DNA of 64,000 bases from Acidovorax sp. NB1. GTDB lineage: Bacteria > Pseudomonadota > Gammaproteobacteria > Burkholderiales > Burkholderiaceae_C. Positions 21,329-29,746 of the stretch are shown piece by piece. The stretch's first letter is position 1. The number at the start of each line of letters is the position of its first letter. The stretch spans positions 186,001-250,000 of the forward strand of contig NZ_BJHU01000035.1 of assembly GCF_005405905.1 (NCBI RefSeq). Direction: 5' to 3'. A program made the translations under genes and the position numbers. The notes under the pieces are model-generated. The model did not search any database, was not told the DNA's origin, and saw nothing but the letters and a program-made list of their open reading frames with translations.

Positions 21329-21402
21329 GCCGCAGAGCCCGCGAGCGCCGCGACAAGCGAGCGCCCATCCCTGATTTTGATGAACCACAGCCCCGCCACT
21401 GA
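21325..21402 (+). CDS. 25-aa basic phage micro-protein
   Basis: MSRRARERRDKRAPIPDFDEPQPRH: an Arg-rich N-terminal half and an acidic C-terminal half, with AGGAGA upstream. Its coding end forms the left arm of the following terminator hairpin. Small, but signals and coupling are good. Confidence 0.4.
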   Translation: MSRRARERRDKRAPIPDFDEPQPRH

Positions 21403-21418
21403 GCGGGGTTCTTTTTTG
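21391..21418 (+). terminator. Intra-operon terminator-like hairpin before DUF4224/int
   Basis: CCCCGC/GCGGGG followed by TTCTTTTTT, then GGAGAG of the next gene. Confidence 0.8.
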
Positions 21419-21427
21419 GAGAGCGAG

Positions 21428-21652
21428 ATGAGCACTTTCCTGAATGCCAAGGAACTTGCCGAGCTCACTGGAGTGCGCATCGGTAAGGATGGCAAGACGC
21501 GCGAGCACCTGCAGGCGGCCGAGCTCAAGCGTATGAAAATCCCGCACTACGTGAACGCGCGCGGCCACCCGGTGGTGGCCCGGGCGGTTATCGAAGGCGG
21601 GGCCCAACAACCCACACCACAACAAAAAGGCTGGGAACCGGCCTTAGCCTGA
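21428..21652 (+). CDS. DUF4224 protein, putative excisionase partner
   Basis: 74 aa. MSTFLNAKELAELTGVRIGKDGKTREHLQAAELKRMKIPHYVNARGHPVVAR follows the DUF4224 pattern (F(L)..EL.ELTG....Q...L...IP...N..G.PVV.R). These small proteins lie directly upstream of phage integrases in Proteobacteria and resemble winged-helix directionality factors. Two bases separate it from int. An Xis-like role is inferred. Confidence 0.75.
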   Translation: MSTFLNAKELAELTGVRIGKDGKTREHLQAAELKRMKIPHYVNARGHPVVARAVIEGGAQQPTPQQKGWEPALA

Positions 21653-21654
21653 CC

Positions 21655-22662
21655 ATGCAGTATTTCCGATCCAGAACCCATCGCTCCGGCACCACGTATT
21701 ACTACTTCGACAAGGGCGGCAAGCCCCGCAAGGAAATCCCCCTGGGGAAAGACTACGTGCTGGCCGTGCGCAAGTGGTCCGAGCTGATCGCCGCCGAAGA
21801 AAAGAAGGCCGTGGCCAACTTCAAGGAGCTGGCGGACAAGTATGAGCGCGAGGTGGTGCCGCTCAAGGCCAAAAGCACTCAGACCCTGCAGGCGTCGGAC
21901 ATCAAGCTCCTGCGTGAATTCTTCTGCACACCCTCCCCCGCCCCGCTGGACGAGATAAAGCCAAGCCACATCCACGCCCTGCTGCAATGGAAGAAGCACC
22001 AGGCGCCAACGGCGAACCGGCTCAAGCGCACCTTCTCCCACATGTTCAACATGGCCCGGGCCTGGGGCTACACGGAAAAGCCGAACCCGTGCATGGGCAT
22101 CAAAGGCTTGCCAGAGAAGAAGCGCGAGCAGTACATCACCGACGAGGTGTACCGCGCGGTGTGGAACGTCGCGGCGTGGCCGCTTCGGGATGCCATGGAT
22201 CTGGCCTATCTCACCGGCCAGCGGCCCGCCGACACCGTGGGCATAACGGATGGCGACATTGAAGACGGCCGCTTGAAGGTCACACAAGGCAAGACCGGGG
22301 CGAAGCTGCGCATTCGAATCGAGGGGGAACTGGCTGTGCTGCTGGACCGCATCAAGGCCCGCAAGGAAGCCTGCAAGATGTGGAGTTCCGCGCTGGTGGT
22401 GAATCAGGCCGGCGAGGCGCTTTCCCAGAAGGCGTTGGCCGAGGTCTACAAGCGCGCCCGGACGAAGGCGGCCAAGCTGAACCCGAAGCTGGCCGACCAG
22501 ATCAAAGCCATGCGGTTCTACGACCTGCGGGCCAAGGCTGCGGATGACGTGTCGGAGGTGCGCGGCGAAGCGGCTGCCGCTGAGTTGCTGGGCCACGACA
22601 GCGTGACCACCACCCAGCGCCACTACCTGCGAAAAGGCCGGGTGGTTGGGCCGACCAAGTAG
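21655..22662 (+). CDS. int: Phage tyrosine integrase
   Basis: 335 aa. N-terminal arm-binding and core-binding domains (residues 1-150), then a catalytic domain with Arg190 (LTGQRPAD), Lys213 (QGKTG), Arg292 (FYDLRAKAA), His314 (LLGHDS) and Tyr324 (TQRHYL). The first His of the usual H-x-x-R box is Tyr289 here, a change tolerated in some family members. It catalyses insertion and excision at an att site, most likely in the tRNA-Arg gene 88 bases downstream. It belongs to the same rightward operon as bet/exo, as int does in the lambda pL operon. Confidence 0.92.
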   Translation: MQYFRSRTHRSGTTYYYFDKGGKPRKEIPLGKDYVLAVRKWSELIAAEEKKAVANFKELADKYEREVVPLKAKSTQTLQASDIKLLREFFCTPSPAPLDEIKPSHIHALLQWKKHQAPTANRLKRTFSHMFNMARAWGYTEKPNPCMGIKGLPEKKREQYITDEVYRAVWNVAAWPLRDAMDLAYLTGQRPADTVGITDGDIEDGRLKVTQGKTGAKLRIRIEGELAVLLDRIKARKEACKMWSSALVVNQAGEALSQKALAEVYKRARTKAAKLNPKLADQIKAMRFYDLRAKAADDVSEVRGEAAAAELLGHDSVTTTQRHYLRKGRVVGPTK

Positions 22663-22699
22663 GCGCAGCAGGTATGATTCGGCACCTGCATAAGGTGAA

Positions 22700-22719
22700 T
22701 TTGCGTAGCAATACGCAAA
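22700..22719. repeat. Perfect inverted repeat between int and tRNA-Arg
   Basis: TTTGCGTA-GCAA-TACGCAAA: 8-bp arms and a 4-base loop, without a following T-run, so not a typical terminator. Candidate integrase/Xis binding site at the prophage end. Confidence 0.5.
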
Positions 22720-22750
22720 AAGTTAGTAGGCGCTACCGCCGAAAACACTA

Positions 22751-22827
22751 CTGCCCGTAGCTCAACTGGATAGAGCAATAGCCTTCTAAGCTATAGGTCG
22801 GGGGTTCGAGTCCCTCCGGGCAGGCCA
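22751..22827 (+). tRNA. tRNA-Arg (anticodon TCT)
   Basis: 77 bases with an intact cloverleaf: acceptor CTGCCCG/CGGGCAG, D-arm GCTC/GAGC, anticodon stem ATAGC/GCTAT around CTTCTAA (anticodon TCT), T-arm GGGGG-TTCGAGT-CCCTC, and an encoded CCA. The adjacent integrase points at its 5' end, making it the likely attachment gene. It remains complete after integration. Confidence 0.93.
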
Positions 22828-22975
22828 GCCATCTTCTGGCCGCTTCTTTCCCGCCCCCTCACCACTTTGCCGCTTCGATGGCGTGCCTCGTGGACAGCAA
22901 CACAACCGGGCCACACGCCAGCCAGGGACTGCCACCTCCCGCACCCGCTCAAGCACATGTCAAATTGATCAACAC

Positions 22976-23002
22976 GCCGCATTGCCCGAATGCGGCTTTT
23001 TG
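22976..23002 (+). terminator. Terminator downstream of tRNA-Arg
   Basis: GCCGCATT/AATGCGGC stem, loop GCCCG, then TTTTT. Confidence 0.8.
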
Positions 23003-23010
23003 GCAGCCCC

Positions 23011-23049
23011 AAAGCAAAAAGCGCTGCAACGTTTCCGTTGCAGCGCTTT
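23011..23049 (-). terminator. Terminator of the ppiD/tRNA-His transcript
   Basis: A 14-bp perfect stem (AAAGCGCTGCAACG and its complement) around TTTC. Read leftwards it is followed by TTTTTGCTTT. Confidence 0.85.
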
Positions 23050-23055
23050 GCATTT

Positions 23056-23132
23056 TGGGGTGGCTGATGGGGCTCGAACCCACGACAACAGGAATCACAA
23101 TCCTGGACTCTACCAACTGAGCTACAGCCACC
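23056..23132 (-). tRNA. tRNA-His (anticodon GTG)
   Basis: 77 bases including the extra G at -1 pairing with C73 (acceptor GTGGCTG/CAGCCAC). Anticodon loop TTGTGAT gives GTG. CCA is encoded. It lies 47 bases after ppiD in the same direction and may share its transcript. Confidence 0.93.
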
Positions 23133-23179
23133 GTAGCTTTGTATTATAGCCTGGGTTTTCACCCCGAAGGCCAAATTGC

Positions 23180-25108
23180 TTAATTTTCTGCAGTTCCTTG
23201 GGCCACGGTCTCCGGACGGGGCGCTTTTATCTGCACCTTGAAGCGCTGCTTGAGCAACTCGTAATAGGCCAGGCCTTCGGCCGTCGTCAGCCACTGCTCG
23301 TACTGCTGGCGTTCTTGCTGTGCACGCTGGGCATCAGGCGCCTGGCGAGGCACCACGCGGTTGACTTTGACCACCACGTAGCCCGCAGCGCCCAGGTCCA
23401 CACCCGCCCAGCCAGGCAGGGCATCGGCAGGGGCGCGCAGGGCGGCATCGATCACCGGGCGCGGCAGGTTCTGGGTTTGCTCACGCGACACTTCGGTGGC
23501 GGCCGACAGGCCTGTGGCCGAAGCGGGCGTCGCTTTCCACGCAGCCAACTTGGCCTCGCCTTCCTTGCGGGCCAGCTCTGCCGACTTTTCTGCCACGTAA
23601 AGCGTACGAACCCGGGCACGCACTTCGTCCAGAGGCAGGGTGCGGGCGGGGGTATAGGTTGTCACACGGCCTGCGGCCATCTGGCTGGGTCCCACTTCAA
23701 CCGCTTCGGTGTTGCGCTTGTTTTGCACGGAGTCCGATGCGAAAAGCGCTTCCAGGAACTTGGCATTGGCGAGTGGCCCCTTGGCGCCCGGCGCTGCAGT
23801 GCGCGTGACCCCAGTGGCCGTTTGCACCTTGAGCTTGAGCTTCTCTGCCACCGGCTGCAGGCTGTCGGCCTGCTCGTACACGCCATTCGTGAAGGACTCA
23901 GCCACTTCGGCAAACTTGCGCTGGGCTTGTTGCTGCTTGAGTTCAGCCTCCATCGAAGGACGCAGTTCCTCGAACGAGGGTTGGCGGGGTGTCTTGATGT
24001 CGGTCAACTGGATGATGTGAAAACCGAAGTCGCTTTCCACCACATCGCTGATCTCGCCCTTCTTCAGTGCGAAGGCTGCATCCTCAAAGGGCTTGACCAT
24101 GGCACCACGGGCGAAGAAATTGAGGTCCCCACCCACCACGGCAGAGCCTTTGTCGTCGGAGGATTTTTTAGCCACCTCAGCAAAACTCGCGGGCGCCTTG
24201 CGCACCTGGGCCAGCAGTTCGGCGGCCCGGGCCTTGGCCTTTTCACGGTCTGCGGCCGGTGCGTCCTTGGCGGCGTTGACGAGAATGTGGCTTGCGCGAC
24301 GCTCTTCCTTGGCAGTCATCCGCGCCACGTTCTCCTTGTAGTAGGTGCGCAGATCATCTTCGCTCAGCGAGATGGTGGCGCGCACGCTGTCGAGGTCCAG
24401 CACCACATACTCCACAGCCGCCTGCTCCAGCTGCTGGAACTGTGCGGGGTGTGCCTTGTAGTAGGTTTCGAGGTCCGCATCCGTGGGCGCGACCTTGCTG
24501 GCGAAATCGGAGGCATTGAAACGTGCCACCTGAATGTCGCGTCGCTCGTACAAGGCATTCAACGCCAGCTTGACCTGGACATCCGTGCCAAAGGCAGAGC
24601 TCATCACCCCCCCCATAACCTGATTGATGGAGATGTCCCGGCGCACATTGGCCTCAAAGCCCGCAGGCGTGAGGCCTTGGCCGGCCACCAGCGTGCGGTA
24701 GGCTTCGGCGTCCAGTGTTCCATCCGCGCGCTTCAGCCCTGCAATCGCCGGGATTTCCTGCAGGCTGCGCGCCAGGCGCGCATCGCTGGTGACGAGGTGC
24801 ATTTTTTGTGCAGCAGCTGCCAGCACGCGGTCACGCACCAGACGTTCCAGCGTGGCGTAACGGGCGCTGGGCGAGTCCAGCAACTTGGGATCGACCGTGG
24901 GAGACTGCGCACGAATGCGATCTGTCTCCATGCGGTGGGCATTGTCCCAGTCTGTCTGCTTGATGTTGTCTCCATCGACACGCGCCACCACTGGGCTCTT
25001 TTCAGAGAAGTAGTTGCTGTCAATGCCCACCAGCACAAACGAAGGAATGATCAGCAAGAACAAGAAGATCATCACGATCTTGGAGTGCTTGCGGATGGAT
25101 TCAAACAT
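23180..25108 (-). CDS. ppiD: Periplasmic folding chaperone PpiD (SurA_N / parvulin)
   Basis: 642 aa from MFESIRKHSKIVMIFLFLLIIPSFVLVGID. One membrane span (about residues 10-28) anchors it in the inner membrane with the rest in the periplasm. A SurA_N-type chaperone region follows (VDGDNIKQTDWDNAHRME...), then a parvulin domain around 265-360 (ERRASHILVNAAK...GGDLNFFARGAMVKPFEDAAFALKKGEIS...FGFHIIQL). PpiD helps newly exported proteins near SecYEG; its parvulin is often catalytically weak. Length and order match the family (about 620-640 aa). It follows hupB, as lon-hupB-ppiD does in many proteobacteria. Confidence 0.93.
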   Translation of the reverse strand: MFESIRKHSKIVMIFLFLLIIPSFVLVGIDSNYFSEKSPVVARVDGDNIKQTDWDNAHRMETDRIRAQSPTVDPKLLDSPSARYATLERLVRDRVLAAAAQKMHLVTSDARLARSLQEIPAIAGLKRADGTLDAEAYRTLVAGQGLTPAGFEANVRRDISINQVMGGVMSSAFGTDVQVKLALNALYERRDIQVARFNASDFASKVAPTDADLETYYKAHPAQFQQLEQAAVEYVVLDLDSVRATISLSEDDLRTYYKENVARMTAKEERRASHILVNAAKDAPAADREKAKARAAELLAQVRKAPASFAEVAKKSSDDKGSAVVGGDLNFFARGAMVKPFEDAAFALKKGEISDVVESDFGFHIIQLTDIKTPRQPSFEELRPSMEAELKQQQAQRKFAEVAESFTNGVYEQADSLQPVAEKLKLKVQTATGVTRTAAPGAKGPLANAKFLEALFASDSVQNKRNTEAVEVGPSQMAAGRVTTYTPARTLPLDEVRARVRTLYVAEKSAELARKEGEAKLAAWKATPASATGLSAATEVSREQTQNLPRPVIDAALRAPADALPGWAGVDLGAAGYVVVKVNRVVPRQAPDAQRAQQERQQYEQWLTTAEGLAYYELLKQRFKVQIKAPRPETVAQGTAEN

Positions 25109-25167
25109 GGTCGATCTTTCAGAGGCAAAAAACAAAAGGCGAACTTGCGTTCGCCTTTGTTCGGTGA

Positions 25168-25243
25168 TGGTGGGTCCTGACGGTCTCGAACCGCCGACCT
25201 ACTCCGTGTAAAGGAGCCGCTCTACCAACTGAGCTAAGGACCC
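25168..25243 (-). tRNA. tRNA-Val (anticodon TAC)
   Basis: 76 bases: acceptor GGGTCCT/AGGACCC, anticodon stem CTCC/GGAG around TTTACAC (anticodon TAC), T-arm GGCGG/CCGTC, CCA encoded. It is located between hupB and ppiD in the same direction. Confidence 0.93.
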
Positions 25244-25259
25244 CACCTAAACTTGATCC

Positions 25260-25532
25260 TCAGTTCAAGGCATCTTTCAATGCCTTGCCAGGACGGAACT
25301 TTGGAACTTTAGCAGCTTTGATTTTAATCGTAGCGCCAGTACGGGGATTGCGACCCGTGCGGGCAGCGCGCTTGCCCACAGCAAAAGTGCCAAAACCGAC
25401 GAGCGACACCGTGCCGCCCTTCTTCAGAGTCTTCTTGACCGCTTCGATCGTGGATTCCAGGGCGCGCGCAGCAGCGGCCTTGGAGATGTCGGCGTTGGTA
25501 GCAATGTGCTCGATCAGTTCGGTTTTGTTCAC
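25260..25532 (-). CDS. hupB: DNA-binding protein HU-beta
   Basis: 90 aa, full HU length. [26 protein letters not shown] dimerisation helices, [27 protein letters not shown] saddle and beta arm with the Pro of the DNA-intercalating tip, [16 protein letters not shown] ending. HU bends and compacts DNA as a dimer; phage integration often uses it. A good promoter lies upstream (25668-25696). Confidence 0.97.
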   Translation of the reverse strand: MNKTELIEHIATNADISKAAAARALESTIEAVKKTLKKGGTVSLVGFGTFAVGKRAARTGRNPRTGATIKIKAAKVPKFRPGKALKDALN

Positions 25533-25833
25533 AAGAAGCCTCTCGGAAAAGAGTTGATGGAATGTCTCGCGGATATCTGGTCTTCACACGTCTGACGGCA
25601 CAGCCGAGGGCTGATGGAGAGCAGGCGGGGGAATGACTGGCATACACAGCAGTGGCTGCTGCATCAGATTAAAGCCATCGAGTTTCAGAGTGTCAATACA
25701 GCACGCCGTTTTGACGCAGCGCTGCGATGAATTCTAGTCGTATTTCACGCTGCGACAGGGCTTGCAGGCCGGTTTTGTCTCAAACACGCCGTATGGGCAG
25801 CATCCCGTATTGACACCCCAATCCCTGCGCCAC
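25533..25833. other. Intergenic region between hupB and the tartrate dehydrogenase gene
   Basis: 301 bases with no gene. It holds the hupB promoter (25668-25696) and a 5' untranslated leader of about 130 bases. I see no clear terminator for the dehydrogenase gene and no mobile element remnant. Confidence 0.6.
25668..25696 (-). promoter_or_regulatory. hupB sigma-70 promoter
   Basis: Leftward TTGACA (25696-25691), a 17-base spacer, and TTTAAT (25673-25668, one mismatch to TATAAT). Confidence 0.8.
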
Positions 25834-26928
25834 TCAAACGGCCGACAGGGCTTCGGCAATGGCCTTGCCAACGTCCTGCGTGCTCGACTTTCCCCCCAGA
25901 TCCGGGGTGCGTGGTCCGCCACTTTGGGGGTCGAGAACGGCTTCAATGGCAGCCAGCACTGCATCATGTGCGGCGCGATACCCCAGGAAGTCCAGCATCA
26001 TCGCGCCGCACCAGATCTGCCCGATGGGGTTGGCAATACCCTGCCCTGCAATGTCGGGCGCCGAGCCATGCACGGGCTCGAACAGCGACGGCATGGTGCG
26101 CGTGGGGTTGAGGTTGGCACTGGGCGCAATGCCGATGGTGCCAGTGCAGGCAGGCCCCAGGTCCGAAAGGATGTCGCCAAACAGGTTGCTGGCCACCACC
26201 ACATCAAAGAAGTCCGGCCGCTGCACAAAGTGGGCCGTGAGGATGTCGATGTGGAACTTGTCCACCTTCACATCGGGACAGGACTTGGCCATCTCGGCCA
26301 CGCGCTCGTCCCAATACGGCATGGTGATCGCGATGCCATTGGACTTGGTGGCGCTGGTCAAATGCTTCTTGGGGCGCGACTGGGCCAGCTCAAACGCAAA
26401 CTTGAGCACGCGGTCCACGCCGTGGCGCGACATCACCGTCTCCTGCATCACGATCTCGCGCGGCGTGCCTTCGTACATGCGGCCACCGATGCTGGAGTAT
26501 TCGCCCTCGGTATTCTCGCGCACGATCAGCATGTCGATCTCGCCGGGCAGGCGCGGACTGCCGTCGCGGCGCACCACGGGCGCAATCACGCCGGGCATGA
26601 GGCGCGCGGGGCGCAAGTTGATGTACTGGTCGAACTCGCGGCGGAACAGCAGCAGCGAACCCCAGAGCGAGACATGGTCGGCAATCTTCTCCGGCCAGCC
26701 CACGGCGCCGAAGTAGATCGCCTCGTGGCCGCCGATCTGGTCCTTCCAGTTGTCGGGCAGCATCTTGCCGTGCTTCTCGTAGTAGTCCCAGCTCGAAAAG
26801 TCGAAGTGGTCGAAGTGCAGGTCGATGCCAAACTTGCGCGCGGCCACGTCGAGCACACGCAGGCCCTCGGGCATGACCTCTTTGCCAATGCCGTCACCGG
26901 CCACCACGGCAATGCGATGTTTCGCCAT
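25834..26928 (-). CDS. Tartrate / D-malate dehydrogenase (decarboxylating)
   Basis: 364 aa of the isocitrate/isopropylmalate dehydrogenase superfamily: AGDGIGKEVMPEGLRVL at the start, IDMLIVRENTEGEYSSIGG, then NLFGDILSDLGPACTGTIGIAPSANLNP and FEPVHGSAPDIAGQGIANPIG for NAD and metal binding. The LRPARLMPG and DFSSWDYYEKHGKMLP segments are typical of the TtuC/YeaU (DmlA) branch. It oxidises D-malate or tartrate with NAD+, giving pyruvate or oxaloglycolate. Exact substrate not decidable here. Monocistronic. Confidence 0.88.
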   Translation of the reverse strand: MAKHRIAVVAGDGIGKEVMPEGLRVLDVAARKFGIDLHFDHFDFSSWDYYEKHGKMLPDNWKDQIGGHEAIYFGAVGWPEKIADHVSLWGSLLLFRREFDQYINLRPARLMPGVIAPVVRRDGSPRLPGEIDMLIVRENTEGEYSSIGGRMYEGTPREIVMQETVMSRHGVDRVLKFAFELAQSRPKKHLTSATKSNGIAITMPYWDERVAEMAKSCPDVKVDKFHIDILTAHFVQRPDFFDVVVASNLFGDILSDLGPACTGTIGIAPSANLNPTRTMPSLFEPVHGSAPDIAGQGIANPIGQIWCGAMMLDFLGYRAAHDAVLAAIEAVLDPQSGGPRTPDLGGKSSTQDVGKAIAEALSAV

Positions 26929-26942
26929 GCAAATGCTCCTGA

Positions 26943-26993
26943 AAATATAGCTACCAGCGCTTATCCAGCGCGCGCAAGCAGCCTAAAACGCCT
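26943..26993 (+). repeat. Dispersed Comamonadaceae-type intergenic repeat, copy A
   Basis: ATAGCTACCAGCGCTTATCC, then AGCGCGCGCAAGCAGCC and AAAACGCCTG. The same order of blocks is found at 29673, 35387 and, inverted and partial, 37041. Confidence 0.7.
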
Positions 26994-26998
26994 GGAAT

Positions 26999-27565
26999 TT
27001 ACTTGACGCGGGCCCGGATTTCGGGGAGCGCCTTCTGCAGGTAATACACCATCGACCAGACCGTGAGCACGGCCGAGGCCCAGATGAGCCAGGTGCCCCA
27101 CACGCCTGTGTCGATCACGCCGAACAGGCGCCCGTCGTACAGCAGGAAGGGGATGGCCAGCATCTGCACCGTGGTCTTCACCTTGCCAATCATGTGCACG
27201 GCCACGCTCTTGCTCGCACCAATCTGCGCCATCCATTCGCGCAGCGCCGAGATCGCGATCTCGCGGCCGATGATGATGAGCGCCACGAACACATCGGCGC
27301 GCTGCAGATGCACCAGCACCAGCAGCGATGCGCACACCAGGAATTTGTCGGCCACCGGGTCGAGGAAGGCGCCGAACGACGAGGTCTGGTTGAGCTTGCG
27401 GGCCAGGTAGCCGTCCAGCCAGTCGGTAGCTGCAAACACCACGAACATCACGGTGGCAATCAGGTTGCGCGTGGCAGGGTCCAGCGGTGCGTAGAACACC
27501 CCCACGATCAAAGGTATCGCGACGATGCGCGTCCAGGTCATCAAGGTGGGGATAGTCCAGAACAT
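26999..27565 (-). CDS. pgsA: CDP-diacylglycerol-glycerol-3-phosphate 3-phosphatidyltransferase
   Basis: 188 aa from MFWTIPTLMTWTRIVAIPL. The CDP-alcohol phosphatidyltransferase signature DG-x2-AR-x8-G-x3-D-x3-D is intact (DWLDGYLARKLNQTSSFGAFLDPVADK). Four or five membrane spans. It makes phosphatidylglycerol phosphate in the inner membrane. It lies 45 bases after uvrC in the same direction; the uvrC-pgsA order is widely conserved. Confidence 0.95.
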   Translation of the reverse strand: MFWTIPTLMTWTRIVAIPLIVGVFYAPLDPATRNLIATVMFVVFAATDWLDGYLARKLNQTSSFGAFLDPVADKFLVCASLLVLVHLQRADVFVALIIIGREIAISALREWMAQIGASKSVAVHMIGKVKTTVQMLAIPFLLYDGRLFGVIDTGVWGTWLIWASAVLTVWSMVYYLQKALPEIRARVK

Positions 27566-27610
27566 GGCGGCGATTGTGTCACGGCACAGCCGGGGCACTG
27601 TCCATAAGGC

Positions 27611-29632
27611 TTATCTCAGCGCCCTATAAATTTCTTCGGCCAGCTCACGCGAAATGCCATCCACCGTGGCCAGGTCTTCCACACTGGCCGCCGCCACGCC
27701 ACGCACGCCGCCAAACCGCTGCAGCAGCCGCGCGCGCTTCTTGGGCCCCACACCCGCAATCTCTTCCAGTTGCCCGCCGCCCACACGCACCTTGGCCCTC
27801 GCCGCGCGCATGCCCGTGATGGCAAAGCGGTGCGCCTCGTCGCGGATCTGTGCCACCAGCATCAGCGCGGCCGAGTCCTTGCCCAGGTACACCTTTTCGC
27901 GCCCATCGGCAAACACCAGCTCTTCCAGCCCCACCTTGCGGCCTTCGCCCTTCTCCACGCCCACGATCCGCGTCAGGTCCAGCCCCAGCGCGGTGAACAC
28001 CTCGCGCGCCACACCCACCTGGCCCTTGCCACCGTCGATGAGCACCAGGTCGGGCAAACGCGCCTGGCCCTTGGGCCGGGCCGCTGCTTGCGCCTCAGAG
28101 GACTTTGCATAGTCAATACCGCCCTCCTCGCGCTGCGCCTCCACCACCTTGCTGTAGCGGCGCGTGAGCACCTGGCGCATGGCGGCGTAGTCGTCTCCAC
28201 CGGTGATGCCTTCGATCTTGTAGCGGCGGTATTCGCTGCTCTGCATCTTGTGGTGGTGGAACACCACACACGATGCCTGCGTGGATTCGCCCGCCGTGTG
28301 CGAGATGTCGAAGCACTCGATGGTGAGCTGGTCCAGGTCTTCGGGCGGCAAGTCCAGCGCCTCGGCCAGCGCCCGCGTGCGGGCCTGTTGAGAGCCTTCT
28401 TCGGCCAGCAGGCGAGCGAGCTGCAGGTCCGCATTCTTCTGCGCCATGTCCAGCCAGGCACGGCGCTGTTCGCGGGGCTGATGGATGGCGTTCACACGCA
28501 GGCCACTTTGTTCGGTCAGCGCATCCAGCAAGGTTTTGTCCACCGGCACGCTGGTCACCAGCATCGGCGGCACCGGCACGCCGATGTAGTGCTGGGCGAT
28601 GAAGGCTTCAAGCACCAGCACCTCCACGGGCCGTGCAGGCGGCACAGGTGCGGCGCTTTCCCCTTCAACGCCCTCGGCGGCGTCAGCCCCCTCTCCGTCC
28701 TCCTCCGCATACACCGCCGCTGCGTCTTCGACATGCACCGGAAAGTACGGCCGGTCGCCCAAGTGACGGCCGCCGCGCACCATGGCCAGGTTCACGCAGG
28801 CGCGGCCGCCTTGCACACGCACGGCGAGGATGTCCACATCCTTGTCATCCACCGTCTCGATGGACTGCTGGTGCAGCACGCGCGACAGCGCCTGGATCTG
28901 GTTGCGCACCTCGGCCGCCTGCTCAAATTCGAGCTTGTCCGAATGCGCCATCATGCGCACCTCCAGCGCCTGCAGCAGCTCCTGCGTTTCACCACGCAGC
29001 AGCGCCTCGGCGTGCGACACATCAGCCGCATACGCCTCGGGCGAAATCAGGTCCACACAGGGCCCCGTGCAGCGCTTGATCTGGTACAGCAGGCAGGGCC
29101 GCGTGCGGTTGGCAAACACCGTGTCTTCGCAGGTGCGCAGCCGGAAGACTTTTTGCAGCAGCTGGATGGTTTCCTTGACAGCCCACGCGCTGGGGTAAGG
29201 GCCAAAGTAGCGGTGTTTTTTATCGACCGCGCCCCGGTAGTACGCCATGCGCGGAAACACCTGCCCCGGCGCGTCGCCCCGCGTGTGGGCGCCCGGCGTG
29301 CCGGTGATCTTGAGGTAGGGGTAGCTCTTGTCGTCGCGGAACAGGATGTTGAACTTGGGGTTCAACGTCTTGATGAGGTTGTTCTCTAGCAGCAGCGCCT
29401 CGGCCTCCGAGCGCACCACCGTGGTCTCCATGCGCACGATCTTGCTGACCATGTGGCCGATGCGTGTGCCGCCATGGTTCTTCTGGAAGTAGCTGGACAC
29501 CCGGCGCTTGAGATTGAGCGCCTTGCCCACGTACAGCAGCGCATCCTGCGCGTCGAAATAGCGGTACACGCCCGGCAGCGCGGGCAGCGCAGCCACCTGC
29601 GCCAGGAGTTCTTCGGAATGCACATCAAACAT
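27611..29632 (-). CDS. uvrC: Excinuclease ABC subunit C
   Basis: 673 aa from [17 protein letters not shown]. Domains in order: GIY-YIG 3'-incision nuclease ([31 protein letters not shown], residues 15-95), a Cys-containing region ([13 protein letters not shown]), UVR motif ([17 protein letters not shown]), RNase H-like 5'-incision nuclease, and C-terminal helix-hairpin-helix ([19 protein letters not shown]). A Glu/Ala/Pro-rich insertion of about 40 residues in the middle is variable in this family. Nucleotide excision repair with UvrAB. Confidence 0.96.
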   Translation of the reverse strand: MFDVHSEELLAQVAALPALPGVYRYFDAQDALLYVGKALNLKRRVSSYFQKNHGGTRIGHMVSKIVRMETTVVRSEAEALLLENNLIKTLNPKFNILFRDDKSYPYLKITGTPGAHTRGDAPGQVFPRMAYYRGAVDKKHRYFGPYPSAWAVKETIQLLQKVFRLRTCEDTVFANRTRPCLLYQIKRCTGPCVDLISPEAYAADVSHAEALLRGETQELLQALEVRMMAHSDKLEFEQAAEVRNQIQALSRVLHQQSIETVDDKDVDILAVRVQGGRACVNLAMVRGGRHLGDRPYFPVHVEDAAAVYAEEDGEGADAAEGVEGESAAPVPPARPVEVLVLEAFIAQHYIGVPVPPMLVTSVPVDKTLLDALTEQSGLRVNAIHQPREQRRAWLDMAQKNADLQLARLLAEEGSQQARTRALAEALDLPPEDLDQLTIECFDISHTAGESTQASCVVFHHHKMQSSEYRRYKIEGITGGDDYAAMRQVLTRRYSKVVEAQREEGGIDYAKSSEAQAAARPKGQARLPDLVLIDGGKGQVGVAREVFTALGLDLTRIVGVEKGEGRKVGLEELVFADGREKVYLGKDSAALMLVAQIRDEAHRFAITGMRAARAKVRVGGGQLEEIAGVGPKKRARLLQRFGGVRGVAAASVEDLATVDGISRELAEEIYRALR

Positions 29633-29672
29633 GGCGCGTATTGTGGCCCCGCGCACAGCCTAGCCCATTCAC

Positions 29673-29730
29673 TATCAAATAAATAGCTACCAGCGCTTAT
29701 TCAAGCAGCGCTTGCAGCCATTTTTATCAA
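29673..29730 (+). repeat. Dispersed intergenic repeat, copy B
   Basis: ATAGCTACCAGCGCTTATTC, then AAGCAGCGCTTGCAGCCA; shares its first 18 bases with copy A. Confidence 0.7.
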
Positions 29731-29746
29731 AAAAGCTGCCCCTCGG

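Noticed and set aside
1-22662. Integrative conjugative element instead of a prophage
   Set aside because: No relaxase, type IV secretion or partition genes appear; cI/cro with paired operators, Bet/exonuclease, NinB and RusA fit a lambdoid phage.
22663-22750. Terminator of int at the 22700-22719 inverted repeat
   Set aside because: No T-run follows on either strand, so a protein-binding or att role is more likely.
25533-25833. A small gene between hupB and the tartrate dehydrogenase
   Set aside because: The only frame (25734-25967) overlaps the dehydrogenase in antisense; the gap is explained by the hupB promoter and leader.
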